DNA from: Cymodocea nodosa
Lineage: Eukaryota; Streptophyta; Magnoliopsida; Alismatales; Cymodoceaceae
Direction: 5' to 3'
NCBI GenBank assembly: GCA_036874045.1
Contig: CM072342.1
Location: 5,478,501 to 5,542,500, forward strand
Length of the DNA stretch: 64,000 nucleotides
A model generated the notes under the pieces. The model was not told where the DNA came from, did no database searches, and saw nothing but the letters and a program-made list of their open reading frames with translations. Positions 38,001-48,998 of this stretch are shown here, in pieces (the stretch's first letter is position 1; each line of letters opens with the position of its first letter). The translations under genes and the position numbers were made by a program.

Positions 38001-41000
38001 GAAGATTACCAATCTGTGGGAAGGGGTTTTAGAAGCAAAGGAGATTGTTAGATGGTATAGCAACCTAGATGTCTATGGATGGTTAATGGAGATGGGATTG
38101 ATTTTTGGTGGGAAAGGTGGCTTGGCATGCCCTCATTGCATAATAGGGCTAGTATGATATGTTCATTTTCAAAGGAATTTGAATGATATACAATCTATTG
38201 TTCTTTTTAGAGGGGATTTGTGTGTGCCTGAATTTGCAGAAAGGAAAGAATTCAAGACAGATTCTAAGAATTAGTGCACTTGTACACGATGAAATTAATA
38301 GAAAGGAAAGTATAACTTTCCCACATATAAATAGATTTACATTTCTATGATTCTTACCCCTCCCTCTTGGAAAGTCATCCCCTCAATCCAAAATCCCACC
38401 TCCTTATTTATTGTAAGGAGAAAAAAGAAAGAAAAATGAAGGAAAATGAGGAGAAAATGAAAGAATAAGTGGATAAATAATAATAATATAAAATAAAATA
38501 AAGGGATAAATAATAATAATAAAATAAAATGAGAGGATAAATAATAATAAAAAAATAAAATGAGAGGATAAATAATAATAATAATAAAGTAATCTTATTT
38601 TCTTTTTCTTAACATTTCATCAAATACAAAGTCTTCACCCTAATTCTGATTTTTTGTCACATGCACAAACATCCCATTTTTTTTGACTTTCTATTTTCAA
38701 TTATTCTAGGTTTTCTGTTTCTTGTCTTTTTGAACTTTCCATTATGCACAAACAAACATTTAGACTCTCTTCTCTTTTCTATGGTTATGGTTCACCTCTC
38801 TTGTCAATAGAACCTTACTTGTAGGCATGGAGATGGAACTTTCTTGGGAAAGTCATTTGACCACATATTGACCTTTGGTGGAGTTCAGTTCAACTCATTC
38901 AAGTTTTTATGGTCAAATTGGATTCTCATTGAGGTTTAGTTCTTTGGCTGGCTGATTTACAAAGGTAGTATCCTTACAAAATAGATGATTTAAAAAATGG
39001 GATTTCATCTCTCTAGTGTTTGTTGATTCCATGGGGAGCAAAAGGAGAGTTCCTCGTAGTTATTCTTTGGATGCCCATGCATGAGTCAATGGTGAGAGAC
39101 TGTGAGCTTGGATACATGCTACACCCTTTGATCTAGAGATTTTTGGACATGTTGGGGAAGAAGTGGGGGTTGGATAAAGTTAGATGCAAAGTGTGGCTTA
39201 ATATTCTACATGTTTGGTGGAAAAGGTGGCTAGAGAGAAATAAGTTTTCAGAAGTACAGCATAGGCAATAATCATTTTCTTTCCGAAGGTCTTTGGTTGT
39301 ATGGTGGAGTAGACAAGATTCTAAAGGGTGGTGGGGAGCTTCATTGATATGATGTTGGATGCATGGTTTCAGAATTTTGTTACTCCTTGATCCCTTAGGT
39401 TAATGGTGTGACCATAGGTTTAGTTTTATCTCTTCTTTTGCTTGTTGTTACTTTTGTTCTTTGATCTCCTTCTGGGGATCCACCTCTTTTTCTCTTTGCT
39501 TCGGTTTCTCGTCTAACTCCTGTTTGAGAGCCTGTATGATTTTTGTGTTTAATATATTTCTTTTCACTGTTGCTTAAAAAAATAAATGTATCAATCCATT
39601 AAGAGAGATTTTATGCAATTTTCTAAAGTCAACAATAACAATCCAAGTGTAAATAAGTTCTTAATTATCCTATAAATAGATAAAAATCTCAATAGTAACA
39701 AAAAATCATGAATAATAACAATGTTAATAGTAATAAATCAAATATTCAATAGAAAAAGAAAGTCTTCAATTTGTGTTGTTTAACAACCACAAACTTGCAT
39801 AATCACCATTATGCAAATTGAACCTTGGATGTTTAGGTAGTTTCAAATAGTGCCCCCTAGGGCAAGTTTGAGTGTGACAACTCTTCTTTATATATTGGTT
39901 TGGACGCAAATGAAGGAGGAGATGAGTATAGGCAATAGAAGAGGATGGCTTGACTCTTGTTGGATGCTAACTTCGGTTAGGGCCTGAAGTGTATGGGAGG
40001 TCTCCATCAAGCTTTCCTTCTCAAGGGTTCCATGAGCAAGGTACACCCACTCGTGCAACCCTCCCAAAAGAGAGATTGTGACTCATAGGGCTGGTGGTGC
40101 TCTTTCATTGATCTATTCCATTAATACATGGAATGCTTATCAATATCCCAAGTAGTCTGCAACAAAACTGTTCCTTTTGTTTGGCTATCCGGTTGTCTGT
40201 ACTGCTGGGTCTCTGGTTAATAGTGTTTGGTTGTCCAAATTGGTGATGTCTGGTTGTCTGGATGTTTCTACTGGCTGTCTAGTTAATAGTGTCTGATTGT
40301 CCGATTGGTGGTGTTCGGCTGCCTGGGTTGGTGGTGTTTGGTTGCCCAATTTATTGGTGTTGCAGGGCTAGTTGTATTTAAGGGGAGTCCAAGGGTTTGT
40401 AATGTTATGTTATGACTGTATTGTGTTGAACTCTTGGAGACCGCTAAATCTTGAGTTGTAGCAAAACCCTAGTATCTAATTGTATTTTCCTGCCATTTCA
40501 ATCTATTTTTATTGCACTTTGCTTGATTGTTTCAACCATCTAGTGTGTCATTCTATTCTATGATAGAAGATCCATTGTATAGTCATGATAGAAATCTCCT
40601 ACTTTCCGTTATCAACCTTTACTCCAACCGAAGTTATTTCAAAGATGAATGGAAATTATTTCCCATTTTGATGAAAATAGTTTTTTTGAGCTGTCTTAAC
40701 CAAGATGATAATCAAATCCTTCTCTCACTGGTGTCTCCCTTGTAATCTAGTGCACAGGTTGGTTTAAACGATAGACAAAGCAATGGGTCATCAGGACAAA
40801 TGAATCATAAATGAGGTTTGCCCATTAAAGACAACAGCTACCTCATAGGGATGATGTTCCATGCTGATAAATTCTAGAATCTGCGACTTAGTACAAACCA
40901 ATGGGGTGCAATGGAGGCTCCACTAGTATCCACTGGTCCAGAAGCTTTAATGGAAGTAGCTTCTCTGTTAGTGGTTAATTTTTACTAAGGTGATGATACT

Positions 41001-44000
41001 AGTATCCACTGGTCCAGAAGCTTTAATGGAAGTGGCTTCTCTGTTAGTGGTTAATTTTTACTAAGGTGATGATATTATAGGGTAGGTCCTACAGAAAAAT
41101 AGCTTGAAACTAGAATGATGAAAAGCTTAATACCTTGTATTTCACTTTCTCTTTTAACATTATAAAATGAAAAAGATGAAAAATGCAATGCAAAAGTTAT
41201 CTTATTCAAAACCTCAATTATAACACCTCTTCTCTGACACTTCACACCTAGGATTGCACTGTTCTTGTTCTTTAGAGAGAAACACATTTTTACATTTGAA
41301 ATTGATTGAGAGGAAAGGATTTTTGAGAGTACTTCAAATGGCTTCACCTAGTGGGCACCATAATGACTATGGTTTCATGTTAAGTAGGACTAGAAAAGGG
41401 ACAAACATGGTGTACAAGGCTCTTACCATGTGGGGTGAGGCAGCATCCAGTTGTAAGAAACCTTTAGCTTACAAAAATTGAGCAGAATTTAAGAGTCAAC
41501 CATTGCCGAAATTAAGTCAGAATTAAATTGAGAAGCAAGGAAGCACAATATTTTTTTGAAACGGTAAGGAGACAAGATTGTCATATTTGTGTTGGGGAAG
41601 GGTGTTATTTGTAAACATGCAAAATGACAGCGTTTGATCATATACCAAGACTTTCGAATTTTGTTTGGGAGCCTTACAGCAATAACTGCGTGAAAATGCT
41701 GTAAATGATATATTGCTGGCATTCACTCAGCTTTATTAGGTTTATGAACTCAGATCCGGACTGTTGTTATTTGTGTATTCACATGCTTGATTAAGTGTTT
41801 GGTATTTCCTTTGTTATCATTTTTTGCTGAAAATTTCTGAATTTACTGCAGGTTGACTGCTTCCATGCACTGCGTCAAAGTGATCCTGCTTTTGTGTCCT
41901 CTGAAATTTTTATCAAGCAAGGGCTTGCTTCATTTGTATGTTTTGAACATTCTCTTTTCCAATCATTGAACTTTGGATTCTGGTCTTTTAGGTGCCAATG
42001 TGGCATGGCATTATCACACACTATGCAATGTGTTTTTTCTGCATTATAAAATTGTTAGCAGTATATGCTGGCATATTATTTTGCAATGAAATCCAATAAT
42101 CTTTTCCTTGAAAACATGGTGGGATTTTGACAAAATACTTCTTTGGTCTGCATAATGACCCTAGACTTATAAATGTTTAGTCAACCAAATGATAAGGTTA
42201 TATTTTTGTTAATTGACTTGTGAAACTAGAGTATTTGAAAGATTTTCAAAACATGATAGCCTATCTTTGAAAGTGAAGTTCCTTTGAATATTGGATTTAT
42301 ATCACAACAGGTTCTTCATTTTTATCCATTCTTTGGTGTTAATTTTTATCATATACATTAGAATAACTTGATTTGTGTTTTGCCCATTTACAGGTTACCT
42401 TTATTGTCACCTACTTTGATGACCCACGTATATCCAGTGCAGATCTAAAGGACATTCTTCTTCAGTCTGTGTCTGTTTTAGTACAATACAAGGATTACTT
42501 GATTGCTTTTGAGAACAATAAAGAAGCAATTCAAAGATTGCCAAAGTCACTATTATTAGCATTTGATAATAGATCTTGGACTTTAGTTACAAACATATTA
42601 CAAAGACTCTGCAAGGGTTCTGGGTTTGGTTCCTCTAAGCATGGTGAATCATCGTCTTCCATCCTTTTCCAGGTGCGAGCTACTATTTTATTTTTTTTTA
42701 ATTGCATATATCTTCTCTTTTCTCTTGTTGGATCTCATAAAAGTATTCATGGCTTCATTTTCAATGAAGGGCTTGTTGCGAGACACTTGTCTCCAGGATG
42801 AAGCACTCTTTTCCTGTTTTCTTAATCGTCTGTTTAACACTCTCAGCTGGACAATGACTGAATTTGCTATTTCTATTCGGGAAATGCAGGAAAATTATCA
42901 GGTATGTAGTCTTTGGTATCTGGTTATATGGTGCCAATTTTCATTTTACTTTGTCTCGGTATGCATGTTTAAAGGTATTCATGAATGTTACCAAAACATT
43001 GATTGGCTTCATGGCCTCTAGTGCTTAATCTTTCTTCATACCACACATATGTGATTTGTCTATGATTATTGGCATCTTGCTTTGTTGTTCATTTGTTTCT
43101 CAGTTGTCAATACAAGTGTTGTTAGAACTAGATCAGGCTGGCTAGGTGAACCAATCAGATTGGGAATAGGTATCTCTACTGGGTCATGGGTCATGGGCAT
43201 GGTCTCAAAGATCAATCTGGATTGGCAATTTTTTGCCAATCTGAATCATTTTTGGGCAGATTCGATCTGAAATTCTCCTGTATTCTCAATTTCTTCCTAG
43301 ATTGATTGATCTAGGTTGGTATTGATCCCTTGGTGAAAATGAACATGTATTATCTAGGCCAACCAATCCTTTAAACGGATCTGATGATCCTCTCTACCCA
43401 CTAATAGTAGGTACCCAGGTACATCTGCAGTAGGTGGAAATCTTGATTTCTCCACTAATTGTAGTTTGTTACATTGCTGTAGCTATTAACTAAATGTTGT
43501 TTCAATTTGGATACGCCACCTTCTCCTTTTTTTTCTTTCACAATATCTGCATTGAGTTTTTCTTTTGTTGTTGTTAATAGGAAACCTATGCAGCCGACTA
43601 GGATCTTCAATTCTACTCACATCCTACTGATGATGACTAACACTTTGATCTAATCTGCTAGACATCTTCACAAGTCTTACTTGACAAAATAAATCAATTA
43701 AAATGCTATCATTTTCATAATTAATCAAATGGTATCAATGCAATTCAATATATTAACTGAAAATAACTAATAACCTGAATTTTATGGAAATGAAACCTGA
43801 ATTTGTTTAGGGAATAATCTGGATTTTATTGTATTTTCAGTAAATTTTCTTGCAACCTGGGTTTTTGGTAATGAAATATTCACTGAAAATAAGTAATATT
43901 CTTAGAAAATTGCTAACATTTACTGACAATCTGTAATATTTAGTGAAAATCGGTAATACTTAGTGAAAATATCTAATATTTTCGGAAAATAACTAAAATC

Positions 44001-47000
44001 ATTAATATTTACTCATATTCTCTAATATATTCACTAATACCTGTAACAAACCAATGATGTTCGTAAAAATTTCACTGAAATGGAAAAAACTTTAAACATC
44101 ACAAAAATATTTTAGATTTGATTTACAATGAAAGAAATGAGAAGAGAAAAGGAATTTACCTTAAGAAATGGTTGTGTAACACAAATGAAGTGAAGATCTA
44201 GTGAATTAAAGAGAATAACAAGGAATAAATGAAAATTTTTATATTTGCAGCTGCAGGTTTTTTACTAGCATTTGCAGTTAGTCTTGAAGGAGTATGCACA
44301 ATAGTGGAGGATTTAAAGAATTTCAAAGGGGAAGAATCTTTGTTTACATGAACACCCACGTGAACTCCTTTGGGCCTTCACGTGAAGGGGACAATAACAT
44401 TCCCCTTTATGTGAATTTGGTAGGTTGTCATTTTGGCTCCATCATTCTAATGAAAATAATGAAATAATCTTCACTCCATCACTCCAATAATATTCTTGTG
44501 AACCTTGCGTGGTTGCTTGTGCCACCTACCCTCATGTGACTGCTTGCAGGAATGATGCACACAGGCAACATATGCGTGGAAATGTGCATGGGAGGCTCAG
44601 ACAACACCAACAATGGTGCATGGAAGGAGGAGATTTGGTGCTCACATGTAGGAGATAGAGAGGAAGTTTGGTCGACTTTTCTAGTACATGAATCAGGAGA
44701 GAAGGGAGGAGGTTGGGTTGTTTAGTGAAGAAGGAGAAGAGGAGTGGTAGACAAACATGCAAAAGGGCTTGAATGGACCATAGTTACAACAACGATGATG
44801 GGCAGTGGTTGGGTTGGGAGAGAGGTCGGCAATGAGAAGTGGTGGTGGGACAAAGGTTGTCAGTAGTTGTGGTGAGAAGAGATGAGGGTGACAGTTAGAA
44901 TTTCCCCTCCTCATTATTTAGAACTTTTGAATTTAAGACTCTCAAAATCTACAACTTTGATATCACATGAAAACACAAAGAATGGTGAAAGTGAATTGTA
45001 TTTATAACATAAGACATATATATAGAGACTATACAAGAAACACCAAAACATTTTAACTAATGTGTGACTAAACCCGCAGACACCTAATGCAATTATACTA
45101 GAGTAACTCAAATACTCTAACATGATTCATAACGAGGAAATTATATTTGGTCTTGTTTCTACTTTTCTAGTCATTCTAGATACAATTGTGAAATATAAAA
45201 ATGAAAGATAAGTGTTGGAAGGCATGGTTCACAGGATCACAATATTAAAGTGTTGACCCTAGGTGCATAGGATTGACTGATCCAAACAAGATGTGTCCAT
45301 TTGGATTGATCAATGCAGAATGAAATCAATAATCCTATGGAAAGAAAATCTTAGAACCACTCCCCGGTTAAAACCCACACCATGGTTTCTCAAATACCTG
45401 ATGTTAAAATTAAATTTCACACGGGAAAGGCTTTGATCCAGTCTTAGAGATGCTTGACTATATACCATGCTTGTTGCTTAAGATAGAAAAGCCCAAAAGC
45501 CCTGTACAACCTTTCCGTAGAAAATCTTCTAGCCCATTTACATAGAAGAGCCTTGTTGAAAATGGACAAGGGTCTCATCCTGTGGCCCTCATGTTTAGGA
45601 GTGCAAGTTGTTTGGGCCAACTGGTTAAATTGGTCTGATCATGTACTGGTGACCCGACCAGTCCTTTATTAACTGTTCTCATGGTTCAACCGTAGGTTTG
45701 GTTGGGCTAGATATTCTGACCATTGATTGAACCAGTGGTTGGATGGTTATGGCAACAGCAACAGTTGCCCTAGATCAGTCTGTCAACAGAAGATATGACA
45801 TTTAAATACGACTGGTGACATGTATTAACATTCTGGTGTCTTTTTTTCTCCTAGTACAGAGTATCCAAAGTTTACGTTTTCTTGTTTTTCTTGGAAGAAA
45901 GACATGTTTGTCTCGACTTTATTTATGTCTTTTAAAATTTCTAGTGCATTCATGCAGATTCCAGAGTTGCAGCAAAGAAAGTCCACTGTCATCTTCGATC
46001 TATCATGTAGTCTTGCTAGAATATTGGAATTCTGCACTCGTGAGATACCTCATGCGTTCCTTTCAGGACCTAACATGAACCTCCAAAGGCTGATTGAGTT
46101 GATAATCTTTATCCTGAACCACATAATTTCTGCAGTGGATTCTGAGTTTTTCGGCATGTAAGTTTTCTTTATCAATTTTCACTGCTGTAGAATTTTCTCA
46201 AGTGTCTCTGTTTTCTATTTCGTTCAAAAGTAGTTGGTGTCCATTGCTTGATGTCTGTTATGTGCATGGAGGATTTTGCTTGTTAATAAATTAGTGATGC
46301 CATCTACACACGCATCTGATCTCTCTCATTATGCCATTCTTGCTAGAATAAGTTGGTGAACCACATTCCAACTCTTTTTACTCTCATCGACTTTGCATTT
46401 TTGGATCCTCCGGACCATATTTGATAGGATTCTCAGTGCTTTTCCAATGTCAGGTCATTTAGGCGGCGCCATGGCCAAAATTCTGAGAAGACAAATCGAG
46501 CTATGATTTTAGCTCCTCTTGTTGGAATCATCCTAAACATTGTTGATGCAACAACAGATACGGTAGAAGGGAAGCAAAATGATGTGATTGAAGTATTTGT
46601 AAGCATGGATTGCCCCAACACAATCCACTGTGGATTCCAATATTTATTAGGTTATAACTGGGTGAGTTTTTATTTTTTTTAAAATTCTTGGATGTTTTTC
46701 CATCTATTATCTATATTAAATAGTTATTGATGAAAGACTAATTTTGGCCTGATACATTAGGTATCTTGCATATTGATTTTGAGTTGAAGGGTGAATTTTT
46801 TCCAGTCAATAAATTTAGACTAGTCTAGATGCCTTGGAAGGTTTTTTAGATGTGTTCAAGTGTTCAGTTCCATTATTTGCATCTTTAATTCCTTGTTAAA
46901 ATGTTATAGGGAAGTGCATTGAGGGGTGATGCTGCCCTTGCACGGTTATCACACCTTGAACAGTTTTTGAGATGCCTTACAAGCAGAGCTGAAACCGGGG

Positions 47001-47230
47001 GAGGGAGAGTAGTGTCCAGGCATGAAGGTAGTGGCGAGGAGGAGAACATGGAGTCCTGCTGCTGTATCTGTTACTCCTGTGATTCAGATGCTGAATTTGA
47101 ACCTTGCCACCACAAATCCTGCTTTCGCTGCATAACTAGGCATCTTCTTAACAGCCAAAGATGCTTCTTTTGCAATGCGGTGGTCACCAATGTGTTGAAG
47201 ACTGACACCAAATTTCCATTATCTGAATGA
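23051..47230 (+). CDS. RKP: E3 ubiquitin-protein ligase RKP (KPC1-related)
   Basis: Ten coding exons: 23051-24553, 25130-25936, 31384-31544, 33146-33284, 41852-41935, 42394-42672, 42770-42901, 45958-46157, 46454-46661, 46910-47230. All have GT-AG borders, and summed they give 3834 nt, i.e. 1277 aa plus stop with no frameshift (Arabidopsis RKP is about 1280 aa). N-terminus: GLAVLLPGEG, then LERTLEHIFDLP. A SPRY domain lies at about residues 130-275 (CRGKWMYEVTLETCGIQQLG, SYAFDGRR, GDVIGCCIDLD, ISFYRNGLSLG). The long middle region holds SLYMVILHFLSEGF, RSHHVAAECSAGS and RWKQRGMYASCIWIVELLL. A C-terminal RING finger at about 1220-1260 has all eight ligands (CCIC...EPCHHKSCFRC...CFFC). Known role of the family: with KPC partners it ubiquitinates CDK inhibitors (KRP1 in Arabidopsis), acting in cell-cycle control. 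Start: the first ATG of the exon, MMADDGHRM; there is a probable 5'-UTR intron upstream. Introns 2 (5447 bp), 4 (8567 bp) and 7 (3056 bp) are filled with transposon remnants. Confidence 0.95.
27280..27780 (+). mobile_element. L1-type LINE 3' end remnant in RKP intron 2
   Basis: Reads like the very end of a plant L1 (GGTCGGTTGTATGATGGAGT, cf. the same phrase near 39290 in the larger copy), then a T-rich 3' UTR. It ends TTTTAATATATTCTCTATTG followed by an A-rich tail at about 27765. The layout matches the 3' end of the LINE at 39300-39590. Confidence 0.6.
28150..28800. mobile_element. MITE-like AT-rich element(s) in RKP intron 2
   Basis: The left part has repeated GAATTTGATAGAAATTAAAATTCA-type units with TTTGTGCACG or TTTGTGCACA. 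The right part has the reverse-complement style (GGAATTCATTTTCC, AATGCACAAACCC, GTGTACGAACCCCCTCCC). Paired GTTTGTGCA/TGCACAAAC-type ends are the same as in the 38.2 kb and 59.6 kb elements. Interpreted as a non-autonomous Harbinger/Tourist-like element; exact ends not resolved. Confidence 0.5.
29480..30235 (+). mobile_element. Ty1/copia 3' end with 3' LTR, in RKP intron 2
   Basis: The end of a copia polyprotein is recognisable at about 30025-30060 (KLDVSNVPNLKGSVRTL, cf. family ends like KLGV...LRGSV). The polypurine tract AAAGGGGAG at about 30060-30068 follows at once. The LTR then starts TGTTAGAACCTTAGGG at 30069 and contains a TATATATGG box at about 30148; the LTR end near 30235 is uncertain. 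Upstream coding sequence is too decayed to read reliably. Confidence 0.65.
30703..30800. repeat. Near-perfect 98-bp hairpin in RKP intron 2
   Basis: The arms read ATATATTAAAATTACTTGAA...AAGGTTGTTAAG and its reverse complement ...AACCTTAATAACCTTGTTCAAGTAATTTTAATATAT, meeting at CATATTAATTAATTAATGTG. The arms differ at only a few positions over about 49 bp each. Could be a very small foldback MITE or a hairpin-forming transcript segment. Confidence 0.8.
31545..33145. other. RKP intron 3, nothing specific seen
   Basis: 1.6-kb intron between phase-2 borders (exon 3 ends ..TG, exon 4 starts G to restore Trp). T-rich overall. No transposon protein or strong repeat was recognised. Confidence 0.5.
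34480..34570 (-). mobile_element. RTE LINE 3'-tail fragment (reverse orientation)
   Basis: The plus strand reads AATAATTTGAGCTATAATCCCACCATGTAGGATTAGCTAC over two short blocks. This is the reverse complement of the end of the RTE copy at 35970-36012 (CCAATCCCACAGTGGGATTATAGCTCAAATT), so it is a second, opposite-facing RTE 3' end. Confidence 0.5.
35630..36015 (+). mobile_element. RTE-type LINE 3' fragment in RKP intron 4
   Basis: Plus-strand translation across frames gives AEMHILKWVV, IRNCFIRNGVGVALIEDKIRENWLRWFDQS and VKERK followed by LTIDR.. and FIRPIPQWD. These match the conserved RTE C-terminus (R..[28 protein letters not shown]...). It belongs to the same clade as 3892-5060. Truncated at its 5' end and frameshifted. 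Confidence 0.75.
36390..37184 (+). mobile_element. L1-type LINE fragment 1 (RT thumb and C-terminal region)
   Basis: Reads FEMISGLPINFFKSSL (cf. L1 FQ..SGLK.N..KS.L). Next come WGCKARYLIFGGRIVLLQGM, LASIPIFHMLVFQFPKGVV, FRRWLWQG, LHWFRWMRFCLPMKSGGLGA and LETFNDALLCKWKWRWEM. This is the standard plant L1 ORF2 region after the RT catalytic box. Broken by frameshifts. Confidence 0.8.
38205..38770. mobile_element. Non-autonomous Harbinger/Tourist-like element nested in the L1
   Basis: Ends are inverted: GGATTTGTGTGTGCCTGAA on the left, and on the right ...TTCCATTATGCACAAACAAAC (reverse complement GTTTGTTTGTGCATAATGGAA). It interrupts L1 coding sequence, which resumes at about 38820. The interior has AT-rich simple repeats. 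Its left end resembles the 59.57 kb element. Confidence 0.6.
38460..38592. repeat. Simple repeat (GAGAGGATAAATAATAATAA)n
   Basis: Four imperfect units of about 30 bp built from GGATAAATAATAATA plus AAATAAAAT, inside the MITE-like element. Confidence 0.75.
39890..40500. repeat. Repeat-rich LTR-like stretch in RKP intron 4
   Basis: No coding signal. From 40180 to 40370 a 35-45-bp theme recurs (GTCTGGTTGTCTGG, GTCTGATTGTCCGATTGGTG, GTTCGGCTGCCTGGGTTGGTGGTGTTTGGTTG). The following GTATTTAAGGGGAGTCC and a TTTGCTTGATTG-type end are reminiscent of an LTR R/U5 region. Assignment is weak. Confidence 0.35.
40922..41073. repeat. 76-bp tandem duplication in RKP intron 4
   Basis: Two adjacent 76-bp copies (40922-40997, 40998-41073) start ACTAGTATCCACTGGTCC and differ at a single base (AAGTAGCTTC versus AAGTGGCTTC). 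Very recent by comparison with the surrounding decayed repeats. Confidence 0.95.
43740..44035. repeat. Degenerate short tandem repeat (TGAAAATAACTAATATT)n
   Basis: About a dozen imperfect units of 17-25 bp with core ACTGAAAATAAGTAATATT and variants, in RKP intron 7. Confidence 0.65.
44965..45122 (-). repeat. Short copia/TRIM-like LTR with primer-binding site in RKP intron 7
   Basis: On the minus strand it begins TGTTAGAGTATTTGAGTTAC at 45122. It has a TATATATATG box at about 45018 and is followed near 44965 by TGATATCAAAGT, close to the tRNA-Met primer-binding consensus. At about 155 bp it is short for a copia LTR. The region further left (44530-44914) has open minus-strand frames (RRGNSNCHPHLFSPQ) of unclear meaning. 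No second LTR was located. Confidence 0.5.
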
Positions 47231-48998
47231 TGGAGCTGAGCATCTAACAGTTACATATTATTAATTTATAACAATGATGGTTTGATTGTACGGCGGCCAA
47301 GATCATCAATATGGACCTTTATGCTGGAGTGCGGAGCACTTCAACCATGTTCCAACCATTTTTTGTGGTAGATAGGCGACATTACCAGAGATTTATATTT
47401 ACGGTAATAAAAAAAGGTGCTGCAATTGGTGTATTCCAATGACATGCTAATGTATAATAATTCTTCGGGATTTCGTCAGATGGAACCATCTGGCATCCAC
47501 CAAAGGAAAGTTTTGTAGATAAATTGTCCGATTGATTTGTAAATATGAAATATATATGTTTATGAGATGTAAATTCAAGGAAGTATCTTCTCTTTTTTCT
47601 CTTCCTGATTGCTTTGTTGAGTTGCTGTTGAGCTGTCCGCTGCCCAAGCTTCTTTCAGGAATCAGGTATGGCAGATATTCGATAGGCGTTAGCATGCTTT
47701 AGAAGAAAGAAAGGCTTGCTCTCTTTCAACATGAAGACTGCGTTTTTGTCAGAATAATCAACCTAAACCTGCATCTTGAGGAAGTAGACAGGAGCATTAT
47801 TACATGGTGAGATTCATCATTCAGACTGGATCAGGTAACATGGGCCTAGTGATAAAAGATGTGGTAAGCTTGCATTTTAGGATGTTTTGCTTTACTGATA
47901 TGGTGACATGTTTAAAATAGCATTTTTCAGGCGCAGGAATCCAGGGGTTGATATCAGTAAACCTGAAAGTGACACTGAAACAGTAGTCAGTTTAATCCAA
48001 CCTGCTTGTCGATGTAACTTGTTCTGTTTGGTAGATGCATATTTATTGTCTTTTGGAAAAGAGTATATGGCTAAATGATACCGTGGTGATACTAGGGCGA
48101 CAAATGTTATGGTATTTGGAATTAATGGAAGTTTTGGATTTGTATGTCAACGTTACATGCAATGGGCCTTAAGCACCTTGCATCCAGGCACAGTAAAAAG
48201 GATCTAACGTTATGAGTACTATGGTTCAGGTTTTATCGCGATCTAAAAGTCTCTTTTCTGAAGCAGAATCCAGGCTTCAGGTACAGGTTGTCATAAACTG
48301 TTTTTTTAATTTGATTTTTTTTAGCAACCAGGTTTCACGTACAGGATTGCCCTGCTACATATCGTCGCTGTTGTCTCGTCTTGCTTGGTTTATATATTAT
48401 ATTAGCTGATAAAAAAATTTGAAAGAACAAAATATGACATTCTGAAAGAGGGGAAAGCAAAGAACTTTTTGTCCTTAAGAAAGTGTTGTTACTCAAACAT
48501 CCTCTTTTACGTTCAAAATCATTCCAAAAAAAACAAGAATACATGTCACAATAACAAAAAAATGAACAAAATCAACGAGAATAAGGAACAACTGCAATGA
48601 TGAATCAAGTGGCGACATTTGTGCTTGAAACCCGTAATCTAAAACTTTTTAACTAAATAAATCCACATTCCATCAACTTGACCTAGAGCGCAGGGAAAAA
48701 GCCCTTGCCCGCCTAGCGCTTAACCCCTTTTTTGCTTCCCTAAATTCTATCAGTATTTTTCTTTTTGAGCCACCGTCGTTTGTCTCCACGGTGAACTTAT
48801 GTCTTTTTTTTGGCAAAAATCACAATAATTTATGTTAGTTTTCCAAAAGAAAAGTGCTTTGCTTTTGGGGTTGTTGATTGCAGTAAACCATGCAGCTTAT
48901 CTTGGTAAATCCTCACGGGTGGAATACATTAACTTCCGGGGCAAACGGCGTTTTGCGGAATGCGGTACTCCCCCCCGCGCGGCGGAGAGGTGTGAGAG
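47231..48998. other. RKP 3' flank and spacer before the DUF948-like gene
   Basis: The first few hundred bases after the RKP stop must include its 3' UTR. No conserved protein signal was seen. Short open frames here (for example at 48212 and 48832) have no family resemblance, and 48832-48998 merges into the GC-rich leader of the next gene. Confidence 0.45.

Larger units (their letters stand above)
37185..39590 (+). mobile_element. L1-type LINE fragment 2 (RT palm to 3' end), split by a MITE-like element
   Basis: FLDWCVSLVSSILVN and RGLIQGDLNPFSPFLFAHVV are the RT finger and palm. MSHLLYGNNTIIFV is the catalytic box, where the family FADD/YADD is changed to YGNN and so is inactive. Then ITRLKVNFQKSS and the IGYLSLP block. 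After the 38.2-38.77 kb insertion the C-terminus continues (WWKRWLERNKFSE at about 39220). The T-rich 3' UTR ends with an A-rich tail at about 39577-39590. It begins in the RT palm although fragment 1 to its left is the later RT part, so these are two insertions or a rearrangement. Confidence 0.8.

Noticed and set aside
45600..45780. Repeat-like phrases (GGTTGAACC-type) before RKP exon 8 that might be a SINE or LTR.
   Set aside because: No boundaries, A/B boxes or paired copy could be identified.
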